Positions 25,101 to 40,600 of a DNA stretch of 64,000 bases are shown piece by piece; position 1 is the first letter of the stretch; each line of letters begins with the position of its first letter. The notes under the pieces were generated by a model. The model was not told the DNA's origin and ran no database searches. It saw only the letters and a program-made list of their open reading frames with translations. Position numbers and translations under genes: made by a program. The stretch comes from Dipetalonema caudispina (lineage: Eukaryota; Nematoda; Chromadorea; Rhabditida; Onchocercidae), in NCBI GenBank assembly GCA_013365325.1, contig JABVXV010000222.1:1-64000 (forward strand), written 5' to 3'.

Positions 25101-28100
25101 GCATCGCTGGATCGAATTGATCGTTGAAAAATACGCTTAAAATATGCAGTAGGCCACCTAAAACAAAGCACTATATTATTCACGATCAAAAGCAGAAAAT
25201 CAAGAAATCAAAAGCTAAATCATGACTTTTCAGCAAAATCCTGAAGTCTTTTATAATTTACAACCTGAATCAACACTATTATGTCAAGTGCCGCTTAGTG
25301 CCGTTTCATTTTAAATATACTTGCCTATGGTGGTACTAAAAGATTTCATTTTGCATCTGTAGCGATAAGGGAAGCAATCAATTCATATACACACAATATT
25401 AAAATACTTTTAATCCAACAAGAAAATGAAAAAGAAAATTAAAATGTGCTTATTCTACTACTCAACTATCTACTGACGAATTCTAAGAGATTATCAACAT
25501 CCCAGGATCTGTCTCCGCCCTAGAACCTATTTTTGATCTAATGATTGTTTTCTACCACAAGCAAAATAAGTTAAGGTGAAATAGAAAAGTTAGAAAGAGG
25601 ATTAATGAAGGCACAAACGGCAATAAGAACGTATCAAACCCTACAAATCATCCTAAATAAAAAAAAAGTGGCCCTTTTTCTGATTAGGAATATAACAAGT
25701 TATATCAAGTAAACAATTATACTTACCAACTCCATTTGTCTAAAATGAAACTTCAAACTAACCATATTCCAGTGATTCCTTGACAACCTTTGTATTTGAT
25801 GCCAATGTGATCATCGTAGAAAGGACGGTTGGAATAACTGTAATTCATTTAACTAATCTTATAAAGAAATGAGAATTTCAAATTGCTAGTTCAAATCAAT
25901 TATAAGTTCGCAAATTTTCAGACATCTATCTTACAGCATAATTATTAAATGTAGCAAATAAAAGGCTCAACAGTTGATTCTACGAATCAATTTCATGATG
26001 TTCATGTAATAGTTTAGTATACGTTACACCATCACTAGAATAACACAATAAGACTGAACGAATAATGTACTAAGTCCCATAATTCTACAGTAATATCTAT
26101 CTTTGCTGAATATTTCGCAATAAAAGTTCAACTAATCCTTCGACAAATAAACAATACTAGCTTTGCAATAATTAACTTACAGTTGTGATTCTGTAGAATT
26201 AAGGAAAACAATAGAGGTAGTTGTGAAGAACCAGCAATGTCAGCAACACATTCACGATTAACGGAACTTAACGATATCACCTGCAATTTTTTCGGTTATA
26301 AACTACCAATAAAAAAGAACGAATGCAATTCAATAAATTAATGGCAAAAATCACAAATTGAAATACATGAACTACACTGCTTGGACTGATGCAAATCTCT
26401 TAATCATAACTATGATAAATTACGAATTGTAGGAAAGAAACCCACTTTCAAAGCGACTCCTTGTAATTCCATAGATTCTTGAAGTTTAAGAAATGAAAAT
26501 AATAACTTGTAGTGCCCAATTAACAAGATTTCAAGACCTAAAGGATAAGATAATATGACCATATCAAAACATACTATATAAATTAGCTCAAAAAAGACTT
26601 TTCCAACAGTTCAATTTACTGAAGTTTTTACTTGATATATTGATCAAAATTAACCTACGTGGTATACCATAGAATAAGTCCTTTAAGTTGAAGAAATTTT
26701 GATATATATATAGTTTACATTATACCTGCGTTTGCAGCAAGTAAATTTGAAAGTGCCTGCAACGTCATTAAAGTATGACGCAGAATCTCATCTGATACAA
26801 TGGTAGCAGGCTCAATACACCAATCAATCATTGCATCATCTTCTTTTTTTTCACTTTTTTCTTTCTCATCTTCGAATAACTGCTCAGCTTTTTCTTGCAA
26901 GAAATCCAACAAATCCATGCAAAATTTCTTTGGTTCCTAAAACCATTTTATTTCGTCTTCCAAAAATAAGATGTTAAATTCGGTTATCTTGTCACTTCAT
27001 TCCATGAACAAAAAACCAACAGATAAGGTAAAATTATAAAAAATAAAATTTCAGTATTATGGGCAAAAGGAATAATTCATTTGGGTACTACAATATCCCA
27101 ATATTAACATCACTACGATATAGTCGCAAGTCAAATGCAGAATTTACCCAATATTATCTCTTACAAGGTCATATTATTATTTTAGAGGCTAAAAATAATT
27201 GAGAAACGCTACATTCGAATAACTCGAAGAAATGAATAAACCTGGATATTGAAATTTGGTTGTTCATTGAAAATTCGTATAAATATATCGCCTACAATTA
27301 ATTCTTTTCCATGCGCCGAAAGTTTGAATTCGCCACCAAACAGTTCACTCTGCAATAGATTCTTCTTTAAAAAATTGGATGAAAGAATAAAAAACAGTTC
27401 AGGGTAGTACAGAACTATTCAAAAATTATAAAAAAAATTGGAAAATTAGGAACATACAGACTGTAAATGGTGATGAGTATAACAAAATAAAAATACATTT
27501 CATTAAACTTATTCGAAAATCAAAAACAAACAAACCGTATTGGACGTTGAAGTACGATGATATTCGACAAATTCAAGTAATTCATTTCGTATACCATTAT
27601 CCCAAATAAGATATGGATCCTCCGTATTACTGTTCAAAACTTTCAATACCTGAATCAGAATCAGAAGTTTTGTTAGTAAATGAGCAAAGAATTCAATTAT
27701 CCAAAACTAGGCTTCGCAAAGTTTAAATTTCAGAGGTAATCTCTTATCTCGAATGCGTCTCAGGAAATTTTTATAAAATTCTTACACGATCATTATCTTC
27801 AGACTGCTTCATAAGTCGGCATATATATGGTGTAAGCATAGCTTTAAGGCTTTTCTGTACGCCATCATTATCAGGTGTTCCTTGTCGAAAGCCAGCTAAA
27901 CATGCTAATGCTTCGCATCCAAATCGTGCTAGCTTATTATGCAGCGATTGCTTGTTTGTTTCTTCACTATGTTCCACACCTATAAAATAATTTTAAAGAA
28001 ATAATTGTAGAAACAGCAATCTTAAAATTGCAATTGAAATTCCAACTTAAATTTGACCCACAAAAGTTCTCTTACATTCGTCGAAGTTCACTCATATGAA

Positions 28101-28333
28101 TTGAAGGTTTTACAAGACTATTACGTTTTAAACTAAGGGTAGGACTATTGCTGTAAATATTCTATGAGAATTAGAAAAGTTTGACCTCCTTCATCGAGAG
28201 TATAGTCGTATCGGAAGAGATGTGGGATCAACTGCCAAATAACACCTGATTGAAAAAGACGCATTTGAAGAATAGTGCAAACAGCAAGGGAACAGATACA
28301 TTCTGCAGCGGCGCATGCAAGACGAATAACATG
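22148..28333 (-). other. rme-8: rme-8 exon map, part 3 (exons 33-48)
   Basis: Exons: 28333-28186, 27979-27786, 27649-27536, 27349-27242, 26936-26726, 26537-26446, 26280-26181, 25837-25763, 25157-24971, 24791-24647, 24279-24040, 23640-23533, 23324-23255, 22925-22797, 22540-22361, 22254-22148. They encode the C-terminal armadillo-like helices. Exon 35 has an IWD variant and exon 42 the last IWN. Exon 37 has a Lys/Glu-rich insertion. The tail after the Gly-Tyr-Leu-Thr motif is short, Pro/Thr-rich, and ends in TAA at 22150-22148. Confidence 0.93.
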
Positions 28334-31300
28334 CTGTAAATATGAAGTTCTCGTAAAAGTCGCGAATTTAAACTTACACTATTACAGCTATGAAAATCTA
28401 TGGACTTAAACTCAAAGCCTTTCTAAATTTGTTCCTTTCAAATTAAAATTGTTGAAATGTTCCAAGCGTTTCAAACATGCTCGATAGGATTTTTTTTTTT
28501 TTTGAAATCAGAACCAAATGTAAATAGCACTACAAATAGAAACTTACATTAAACTGTAACAGCCTACATATGCTACTGAATAAAGTTGGCATTTCCGAAA
28601 TTTTTTCACGGCAAGCATCAAACTGGGCAGCTGTTCCAAAACAGTAAAGCGAATGAACACAAACCTAAATAAAAAACTTAGCTTCTAGAAACATTTTCAA
28701 ATATTTGTTAAAAGAAATATAAATTTGTTAACTTGCAAGATGCTATGAAATATAATCGCATGAAGTAGCTAATTGAAAAACTCAATGACAACTATAAAAT
28801 TAACTAAATTTTTCAGATAACCGAAACAAAAGTTCTTTTTAATAACTCATGTACTATGCAAAATCTATAGGCTGATATTAGACATAGATCTAATTCTTCG
28901 TAACTATTAAAAGGAAATTTAGAGCTGGTAATAACTGATAAAAATACATAAACATTATACTTGCACTGCCATATCATTCTCCTTTGAACTCAAATTGACC
29001 ATCGGGGCACATCGTTCAAATGCTGCCAGTAGCGCCTAGAACAATTACTATTCTTTATTTTCTTTTCACTACAAAATTTCCCTTCTTATAAACTAAAAGA
29101 AAGTGTAAAATGTGTACAGGGAGTTAACTTCACAATAATTTTTAATTGAATTTCATACATATTTTACACTGGTGATTTAGGAAATCTACATGAAATGGGT
29201 AATTTCCTGTCAGCAACAAAAAAAAAAAAAAAAAAAAAAAAATAAAATAAAATAAAAAAAAATAGTGGCTAATTAGCACAAGAAATGAAATCCTTCATAT
29301 ATTTCATATAAATATGATTAAAGTAAAATAATTTGAGAGATTTGTGGAATAAGTTCTTTTATTCCAAGTTGCAGCTCCAAAGTAATGTTCGCCAAAACCA
29401 ACAGGAAAAATAACTTCAAGTACTAACTTCTAAACCAGAATCACGTCTTAACTGCTCAGCATTCAAAGCAGAACTCATCAGAGTGTAACGACATAATTCC
29501 ACGGCGGCACCAAGTAAACGTCCACCACCTTCCGTAAATAACGCATCATCTTTCGATTCCAAATCTATTGTTTTAATTAGCTGTCCATAACCCGCATATT
29601 TATAAGGTGAAAGCTCTGAAAAAACATCTGTTTATGGTCGATAAGAAACTAACCAAATATTTGCATCAGTCATTTTACCACAAGTTTCAAACCATATCAA
29701 TTAATTTCCATGCCAAAATTATAAGCAAAAAAGAAATTTCATACAATGATTTCCAAACCAAAAAAAAAACACCATGTTTTAACTACTTAGCATTTAAAAC
29801 AGAACTCAATGTGCAAAGATCAATATGATGGACCAATTTATATCCATGGAATATAACCGCCAAGTTACTATTGGATGATCCAGCTACTTAATTATCCTTA
29901 TATAATCACCTGAGAACTGTGAATTTTTGCTTCGAGAAAACCCTCAACTCAGCGAATTGTTGATATTTTTCAATACTCCCAAAATTCTCGAACAAATGAA
30001 TAAACAAACCTTCGGAATAATTCTTGTAAACAATCGACTGAGCTTGCAGACATAGAATAATACGTTGTAAATCTGGTAAAGTGGAATGATGGACATTCGA
30101 CGTAAGTAGTTCATAGGCAGATGTTATCTGCTCAAATACTTCTCGCCCATCAGGATTTTTGTCCGGATGATACTTTTGAGCTAATTTAAAGTATGCTCGT
30201 CGAACTTCGGCTTTATTTTTCCACCTCAAAACAATTTAAAAAGTCGCACTTTACAGTTGTCTTTAATTCTGAGGAACATCGAATTTAATCAGCGAACTTT
30301 CTTCTTCGGAAATTGATATGCTAACGATATTTGATGCCTATGGTATCGATAACGGACGAGTTGTATTGAAAGTTTAGATAACATTGATATTCGTAAATCA
30401 TGAAGGCAAACTTACGTAGATTCATTACAGGGAAGTAGTAAAACGGAGCATGCTTGTTCCAACGACATTGCAGGTGGTTTTTTATCAATTTCATCTAACC
30501 ATGTTGCTAGACAGCATCGTAGGAATGTGACCTGAAATTGCATCAAAGTGAAGAAAAAATGAAAAAAATTCCCTTAGATATGCATAAGAAAAGCAACGAA
30601 AAGTACGTATTTCCTTTTAGCACTTTAAAATCTAAAGTGATTAGCATCAACACATTGTTCAAAATACGTGGCATAGTAATAAGGTCCTTATAGCCTAATC
30701 AAATAATGTAATACTGTATAGTGCGAAAATGAATAGTTTTCGAAACAGTCAGCAAAAAAAAAAATCTCATTGTATGCATAATTTTTTCCTGAATTTCTAG
30801 GATTTTGAATAATGTTGAAAAAACTTGACTTGTTTTGTGACAACACATTAGTTTCACTTAGATAAGGTAAATAGTGACATAAGCTTGAATAACTTTGCAT
30901 AAACTAGGACACTTACTGGATCACGTATCGGCCAGGATGGAAAACGTTTAGTGTTACAAAGCAGTCGCAAGTAGTACACATGGCAGAATAACTCCCCGTC
31001 AAGCTGCGGATAATCAATGGCAGGGATAGGGCAATACTGATACAAAGCTTTGATATTTGATGGAAGCCGAACGGAAAAATCGCTAATATGTACAGCAATC
31101 CTTTCAATCATATGTCTCCTGAAATTATAAAGTACCATTTGAAGATTTAGCCATCAAATCTTCTTAGAGATATTCTTAAAATTCACGCTGGATTGTTTTC
31201 TTCTGTCCAAATAGTGCCAATTTATGCAGAAGTAACGATTATAGTAAAGTTGTTTTTCATGTTTTGAAATGACATAAGCCAAAGATATAAAAACGGAACC

Positions 31301-32571
31301 AATTTATGATAGGTCAAAAAAATCTTCCCACGTTCATCTCAGCTTTCAACGAATAACACAAAATGGATACCTCATTTCATTGTTCCATATAACTTCTGGA
31401 TTATCAAATTCACCCAGGAAGGTCTGGGCAAATTTTTCGGCACCGTATTCTTCCAAATATAAAATTGCCGCTTCCGGAAGTAATGGACTCAAAATACTGT
31501 GTGAAACAAATTCTGATTTTGCCTAAAACAAACCACATGTTAAACAAGCCCTAAAGTTCAAATGAATTAATAAAAAATGTTATAAAATTTGAAAAATACC
31601 ACGACTCACCACGGCTGATCGAAATGCTTGCTTCATATGCGTATAATGAAGAAAGCGTGCAATTGGTAGTAAATTTGAACCATTATACATCAGGATGAAA
31701 AAAAAGACACCCGAAAGATATAACCGGGACAAAAAAGGATTATCCTGTAACATTAAACTATAACTTGAAATAGCAGAACTTTACTATCTTGACCAAGTTT
31801 TTGATTCTAAGGATATTTATCATTCGTTTTATCAAAGTGTTATACTGCTAAAAACTATGAAGTAACAAGATCAACAAGAAAACCTCTATTAATCAGAGTG
31901 ATATATAGCTAATAACTGAAAAAAAAATGAAACTAGAAAAGTAAATGAACTTTGTGGAAGAAGATTACAGTACTAGTCGTCCAATCACACTTCTCACCAG
32001 ACTCTCAGTAGACAGATGAATTACAAAGTTAAAAATAAACAGTGATAATATGCCTAAAAGTTTAAGAGAAATACAAACTTCAAGAATGTGTAATAGCAAG
32101 GATGCAACCCGCTGTACAATTGCAGGATCGTAAGTGAGAAGTAATTGGACAACTTGGTAAAGCAATACTGGTTCGGATAAATTTCGTTTAACATGCGGTA
32201 ACGGTCTCACTATATATTCATTTTCATCCCTGAAATGAAAGAGAATATCTCGCTTATTTGTTTGACCTTTGCTTTTAAGTAAACAAACTGAAAAATGAAG
32301 AACAATCAAAAACGTGTCAACTTTCTCGATAAAACAGCTTAGCAATTGGTGACTAGAAAAAATCCGGATTCATCAAATTCACCAAAATTGTTTATATTTT
32401 TTGAAGCTGAAGTCCTGGATTTCACAAGTTCATGTTATTGAAGTTGAAATAGATTTTTTTCAACTTCATTAAGGAATCATTAAGAAGTTGAATTGAGAAA
32501 AAATCGTCAAGAAGTCCATAACTTCCAAAAAATAGACTTACAAGATGTTATAACCGATATGCTGTTTCATA

Positions 32572-32603
<32 letters not shown>

Positions 32604-34604
32604 ATATATTTCGATTTACAAACCTTGATGGGAAAAATGTGCACATTTGAATGAAAATATCCAGAATAAGTGTACATAGCTCCGTAAAGTTATATAGTGA
32701 ATTAGTTCCCAATGGACAGCATACAGTCCATCGAAATTGTGAAACTGCTGAAAGAATTGTCCACTGGTCCAATCCTTGTGCCCATATTTGTGTTCGTTCG
32801 AAAATCATTTTTTGTTCGTAAAGCTTCTTCATCTGAATAGAAATTGAGTCAATAACGTAAAATTTGAGCATGAAATTGGGAGAATTCTACATTCAGTGGT
32901 ATATAAGCAGCCCTACAGATCAAGTAACTTTGCAAAAGCATCTTCACTTCCGAACTCGACGAATACGGTAAGGAAATCATGAGAGATCATGCTACCATTA
33001 ACTGAGACATTATGCAGGTTCAAATTTTAGCATGATTTATAAAATGCAACGTGTACCTCATTAAAAGTTACTGGTCCCTGTCGTTTACCTGCTTTGTCAG
33101 TATAATACCATTCCGCGGTGCCATCATTTCTCGCCGAAATATCAGCCTCGATTACGTTTGTTTGAACCTACAAATACATTACGAATATTCATATTTCAAA
33201 TAAATTATTTCCGTAATTAATAAGCTTTGTTATATGCAAATGATATCACAAATTCAAAAAGAAACAAACCTGATTATGAATTTTCGCTCGACTTACGTGA
33301 AGATGAGCAAGAACTGCCATGTCGGTGAGTAATGGCAATATACCAGCACATAACAATTCACGGACGTTATCTTTATTTTGTACTAATTTACTGATCAAAA
33401 ATACCTAAAAACAGTACATGAAGATATTTTCAAAACTGAATAAGAAAAATTTCTGAATTTGTAGCAAGCAGAACAGACGATTGGCAAAATATGTATAGGT
33501 TACTTAACTAACTTTCAGAGCTTAGGAATGCAAGTTCTTTTATTCTCAGTGATTTCTACCTCGGTCATTAATATAACTGTAGAAGAGTCTCTCAACACTC
33601 TAGTATCACAAAAAAAATAGAAAATGAAGGATTGGATATCTCATTTTATTGGATTTTATTGGATAAACTTCCAAGTTAACAAAGTCATAAATTTTTCAAG
33701 ATAATAAATTTACCTCGGACCAAAATAACAGATTTATCAAATATCAAGATGAAAGTGTGCTTAAAAATTCCAAAAATTTACGCACCAAATGATCTCTTTC
33801 GATTGGATTAGAGCATCTTGATAACATATTGACAATATATTTGGAATCCATGAACGGTCCAATAGTAATATGATGACGTCCATATGTTATAGCCATTGCT
33901 TTCAAACAAAGACAACGCATTTCACTTTTTGCCGAAAGTAGAAATCGGTGATAAACACTATTGAAAAAGTCCCCCCTATAAATCGAAATCAATTTGAAAT
34001 TTAGAAGTTTATTGTGAAAAATTTAAATCCGTGGCTATAAAAGGGCATAAGTTCTATTATTATATCGGTTAAGTTAGATCACATGTAAGTTTGCTCTCTA
34101 ATTATTGTAAGGTAGAAGGTAAAACAAATTCGTGATAATTAATGTAACTATATATGAAGATATTTGAAACTGACGCATTATGAATCGGTGTAGCAGTGGC
34201 ATCATTCTCTTGTAGCAAGATTCGTAAATAATAATCACCAATTTTAACTTCATCAGCCAAAGATGGATAATTGATCTAAATAGCAGCAATTAAACTTTTG
34301 CATCAAAGCAATACCAGATTTATGTGATTAAAAATGAAGTATATCAACAATCAGACACCATGTTTCATGAGAAAACAAAAGTAAAAACGAAATGGCAAAA
34401 AATGAAGTCATCATAAATCAAAATTCCAGATGGGCTATACCTGGAATTCGGTATGATTCCATGAGATTGGAACATCCGTAGGCACAAGCTCTTTTTCCTG
34501 TTCCAAAATTCTCATTTCATCTTCGATCGAGCGACGAAATTCTTCTCGTGTCGTTTCATTCCATATCAAATCAGCCTTTAATAAAACTGATATGCAGAAG
34601 AAAC

Positions 34605-34646
<42 letters not shown>

Positions 34647-37600
34647 TTCGATTAAGTATGAAATCATAGTTTCCTGTTAATGGAATTGTACATACCATTA
34701 AAATTATGATTTCGTAATAATCTTTTGTAAAACAAATAACATGTAGTCTTCATGGAGCTTCGTATTTAATAAATTTCACGCGAATTGCGCACAGTAAAGA
34801 AAAAAAAAAATTCCATTCGATTTTTTTGACTTTTAAAAGTCATTGTAAATAAATAACAAAAACCATACTTACTTTACAATGATCTTTAGAAAACTGGAAA
34901 CAAAACAACTTCCAATTCACCCCACTTTTAACTCGTTGCCGCCTTTTGCGTAATATAACTGGTTTCTGCATTTTATCCTGTAAAAACCAGTACCGATTAA
35001 ACAGCTTAACATAATTTAATAGCTGAACATTTAACAAATATTTAAACTATTTTTACAAAGCTGACATAAATTATTGATTCCGTATTATACACAGCAGTTG
35101 TATTACTATGGAGGTAGTTGGATGACCATTACTTTCTTTTAAATGTTAGCTGCTTCATAGACTGCTTTAATCACACTGACTAAAGAATAACAACATTTTC
35201 ATACCTTGGGACATTAATCCTCCATAATGAAATGTACAACGAGCCTTAGTACTTCAAACTCGAGATTAAATAGTCGTGAAAGTCAACAATAGCAAATCAA
35301 CAGCTAACGTAACATAAAAAAATTCTTACATCTTTCTTTTGCAAGAATTTATGTTCCAAATTCCAATGCTGCAACAATCGATCAAGTTTCGCTTCTAGTT
35401 GTAGTTGCACTTGCTGTATTTGTTCCTGGAAAAAAAAAGTTTATTCGAAAAAATACTAGGATAGTTAATAAAGCAAATAAAAATGTGACAACGTTATTAC
35501 TGGTCAATCTCGGAATTAAATCATCAGATTTACCACTAGATGATTTTGCTTTGATTCTTCATTAGCCATTTCCAAATTGTTTCGTGTCAACAGATAATCT
35601 ACTTCCATAGCATTTGGCTTCTCAGTTGAATCCATATAATCCAGCAATCCACGAGGCTAAAAGTATACAGTTATATTATTAGAACATGGTAAACATTTTA
35701 AAGCTTCACTTTGAATTGCTTTACACTGTGACGATTATCATTCCAGACAATAATAACTTCACTTTGAAATAGAAAATCTTACCAAACATCTTGATAGCAA
35801 ATCAGCAGCAGCGCTATTATCAGCAATCCACAATGAAAGCAAATGTCCACTGAGCTGTTTATTTGCAAGGACTCGAAGATCGCGACCAACACTAAGCAAA
35901 GCCATATGAAGATGCACCAAAAATGCTCCTTCTGTTAACGATAACATCTGCATTTTTTTTGAAATTTCTACTGTCGATTCTTCAATAATAGCACGCATTA
36001 CCATACCTGCTCCTGAAAAATTGGACTACATGATTACAAGCCATGTGAAACAAACTTGTCTAAAATTGTAGTAAAACACAAATCAAAGTTAAAGATAAAG
36101 AACTATGTAAAACAATTAAAGATAAAAAAACTCGCAGAAGAAATCGAAATACTCTGAAATTACATTCACTTCATTACATTTGTATCAAATTCTTCAATTA
36201 ATTACTAATTTTGTCTGGACTTCAAACAATCGATTTCAATTTCTCATTTATTTTTATCAAACTAACCTTTAATAATTGTCATGGATGGATACTGAAAGAG
36301 TCGATAAAAACTTGATCCACGTTCGGCAACCATTTCCAGCAACGAATCAAATATAGCACCCAATGTTGTCTCACTATATGGAGCACATAGAGCATATGTC
36401 AGAAAATCAAGCATGCTAGCAATAACAAGTGCACCAGTTTTTTGCTCCTGAAACTATTGAAATTACAAAAATATATACAACCATTTTATTAACATATTTA
36501 AATAAGTTTTGAAAACTTACTCAGGAGTTGAAAAAATTAAAAAAAACTGTTGATGTGTTGGGATTCAATGGAATTTTACAAGATAACAATACTTTAGTTC
36601 CAAACTTATAACTGAATCATGAGAACTATTCGGTCATTTAGTGCAGTGATTTTTTTGTTGTATGTGATTATGGTCCTCGAAAATATAACAGACTTAACTC
36701 TTCAGTCTCATCTACCTTTCCATCTAATATGTTGAAGATGTATTACAATCATTTATCTTGGTGATGATGTGTATATCAACTTAGTCCTGATTTACTACAG
36801 AAAGTGCTTCATTCCCTTACTTGTAAGTAGTGAAATGAGTTTCAGACAGTAATTAAAACTTGCTGAAAGAACTAAGTGTATGCCCAGTTATGGTAACAGA
36901 GTTTTTCTGGAAATGTTTAATCTTCTGTTTCGATAGCCGTAAAGTTAAACTTTTTCGAAAAAATTTTCAGGTTGGAAATTAAAAAAAACTGAAACTTATA
37001 AAGAAAGATTTACAAAAATTGAAACATATAAAATCTCTTCACCGTATGTTTAACAACCAAATTCAACAAATGCTCTACGAATTGTGGATTTGCAAGTAGG
37101 GATTGCTTATTGAGTTGCTCCAGCTTCAATTCGTAATTCGAATGCATCGGTTGCATCAATGAACATAACATCTCAACGGTTGCATAATCGATGCATTCGT
37201 TAGATATATTTAGCATGCGGATTACCAAATCACCTAATTTTTCCCGAACTCTGCAAAAAACTTGAGAACGGAGTTGAACTAACAAAAATGAATCCTCGAA
37301 ATAACGAGTGCAAAACTTGCACTGAAACCCATTCAAGTACAAGTTAGTTGCCTTGAATTAGTTCCTGTTAGCGTTAACACCACATTCTATGAATGATATT
37401 TTCGGGATGACTTTTAATCCGGAAGTTAGTACTGTTTTAGTTCCAAGTTAACACGCTACCTTCGACCAAAGTTTACGCCGAGATTCATTCAACACGGTCA
37501 ATTTCAACTTTAAATAACTATGAACGCAAATTCTTTTGCTAATCTATTCCATTCAACCTTTCGATGATATTCACTTCATCAATCTTAATTTGAAACGCTT

Positions 37601-40600
37601 TTATCTTTCGCTTCATCTTATTCTGCCAGCGAATTTCAAGTTCAAAATGAAACAGCATTTATCATGTCAGATACCTGAGAGTCTTGCCAAAAAGCATTTC
37701 AAATAAATTCACCAGAATCAGGAAAGTAATGTACATTAGGAAATAACCAACTACAATCACTTACCCCGGCACTGCGGTAAATGCTTGAAATCCACTCTTT
37801 GATGCAAATAAACGATGTAAACATTGTAATTGTGCTTCGCATTTATTGATTTCACTACCAAAATTTTCCATTAGTACAGATTCTAAGCAAGCGACAATTG
37901 TTTTCGCTTTATTTTCGGTGAAAAATCCCTGTAAAACACTTGGTATGATTAAGGAAAGAAACAAAAAATGCTATCATATACTTCCCAATGGCAACTTAGA
38001 AAAAATGAACCTCCTGTGAGACCGTATAGGTAAGTCCACCGTATGGTATATTGGCATTGAAGCGACGAATCAAATCATATCTTTTCAGGCCAGCTGAAAA
38101 AATTGAAATAATTTAACCAATTTTCCAAAACTTCGAAATTCGAACTATTGATTTTATTAAATACTAGTCATAATTTTGCTGGTTAGCAAAACACTGACAT
38201 GTTTATTTTAAAATTTAACAAGAATTAAGCTCTAAGGACAGTATCTTTCTTTCAAATGTTATCTTTTCGAGAAACCTACAACAAAGTAGAGAAAATTATT
38301 ATACTTATAGAATATTGAAGAGAAAAGAGAAGCACAAACGTGGTACTGAAATAACATGTCTCATGCACTGTGATTCCGTGTCTTCATCCAACAAAAATTT
38401 GTATGGTATGATTCGCAAAGCACGGTCATATTTGCTGCAGGTGACAAATAAATACTGATTTCCGGAAGCCCGTGATCCATCAATGAGTGAAGTGAGGATC
38501 AAATCCCTAGAATGTTTGGAATCAAATTGAAAATTTGAATTTATCAAGGATTTGGAAATTAAGTGATAAAGCCATTCATTGAAGGAACCAAATAACATAT
38601 GCTACAATTCAAATGTTGCACTCATTCAACACCATTTTTTGAAGTCTAAAAGTATGGAAGCTTGAAGTAATTTAAATCGAAAAAAGATTATACCGTTCAG
38701 GAGAAGTATACGATCGGGTATCACCTTCGTCATACTGAATGGTAAAGCTTTGTGGATCTCCTTCATCGCGAATCACAAAGACAATCTAAAAGTAAAAAAC
38801 AAATAGATTTTGAATTTAGTTATGAAGCAACACACTTTATAAATCCCGAATTCCATTAACCATATTGTTTGTCGTTTGATAAAAAGCATTGAATCTAGAA
38901 TTAATAAGCCCCAGTTCAACATCTCCATGTGCTACATATACATCTTAAATACGCAGGTTAAGCGATCGATATAATTTAATAATTACAAGAAAGGAAAAGT
39001 GGAAAAAATTATTTTTTCAAAGGATCTTCATGAGGGAATTAGGCCAGTTATTATTAGAACTTAATGATATATTTATTAGGTTCAGAACAAAGGAAATCGA
39101 CATGTCCTACAACTATAAGATTTGTTTTTTTTTTTTTTGTGGTAAAATCACGTTTACGAGAATAAAGATGGCTTTGAATTAAAGGATGAGAACTACACAA
39201 CAAAAAATGAATCTCTTCATCAATTTTGATGAAAAGATTTTTGCAAAATTTTAGCACCACTAAAGGTCACTCAGTAATCTCCCAGAAAAAAAGAAAAACG
39301 TGAAATATGTAGAAATGAGTGAAGAAAAGTTAAAAGATGTGAACATCCACTGATTGGCTAAGCTCAGCAGATTCAAATTACCCGAACACAAGCCAAGAAA
39401 ATTGAATAACTGTAAGGAATAATAAGTCTTCAACTGGTGCTATTAACCGATCAGGATATACTGTCAAATATAACCCGAAACTGAGTTTAAATCCTAAATC
39501 ATGGTATCCAACAGTCCAAAAAAGTTCAATCACCTCTTCCAAAATTCTCATATATGGACTAAATCTGGAATACTGGAGCAACTACCACTGGAAGAGGCTG
39601 TACTAAACGAATGACCGGTCTCAGAACCCCAAAAAAAGAGTTACATAAGCTTGTATATTATAATCCATTCATTGATACTCGACATCATTAAATATTTTAT
39701 GAGTAAATTTGGAATTAAGAAAATCAGCAAAAGAAGCGGAATAAAATAAATAGAAATGAATTAAAAAACTAACGAAATAGGATGCATAAGAGATTTAAAA
39801 TGGATAAATCTTGGTTGTAAAAGAAATAATGGAATAATGAAATCAACTATTTTAAAGAAAACTTTTCGTCATATATTTACTTAATCTTCCAGTTCTCCAA
39901 ATACCCTAATTAAAACAACGTTTCTAGTCTAAGAAAACTAAACGAACTGTCTTTAATGGTCGCGCACAAATTGCTGCATAAGTTGCCGGATCCCGTTCAA
40001 TAATGCACGTGCTACTCAAGCATAACAATCGCTTCACTGAAGGAAACTGTCGCGGTGAAAACTTCTGAACTTTGAACTCAACATATGAAGTTAGCTGTTC
40101 ATCACGGCTGAAAATTAAACAACTTATCCATAATTAATGACCAGGAAAATTTGATCGAAATCTTCAAAAAAATTGCAAAATCCGAAATTAATTCCGGAAA
40201 ATTGTTGTTTAAGCATCATCATCATTACATAAAAACATCATTCTAAAGCATTTTATGACTTAAAAATATAGATAAATAACCTATAATTAAATCTATCTAT
40301 CCATCTCTTGCAAATGCGCCCTCCACAAGATCTGGGATTCTCAGAAGTGAAATAAGAGGCCTTCTGAGAGCAAGATAAATATTAATATCAGAAATCAAAT
40401 ACTACACTGTGATAGTGCGGACCATCCATAAAGATGAATTATTTAATGATCAAACAGAACTCACCTACACAAACCCAAACGTGTTAGCATAAACTGTTCC
40501 AAAGTAATCCCTTCTTTCGAGACCGGTAGTGAAATCCCCAAATAGGTTGCTGCCATTTGTCGCATCACTGAGATTAGGTCGTCAAACAGTTCGCACACAA

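Larger units (their letters stand above)
28548..34977 (-). other. rme-8: rme-8 exon map, part 2 (exons 17-32, includes J domain)
   Basis: Exons: 34977-34873, 34575-34441, 34275-34175, 33975-33786, 33404-33270, 33167-33057, 32832-32624, 32229-32079, 31744-31610, 31522-31371, 31118-30917, 30531-30416, 30224-30010, 29615-29428, 29035-28961, 28664-28548. Exon 18 holds the first IWN repeat, exons 22-23 the GYF-like segment, and exon 26 the second IWN. The J domain is split by the intron between exons 28 and 29; exon 29 carries the H-P-D loop. Exons 18 and 29 use non-consensus acceptors (TTAAAG and TTTGAG). Confidence 0.93.
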
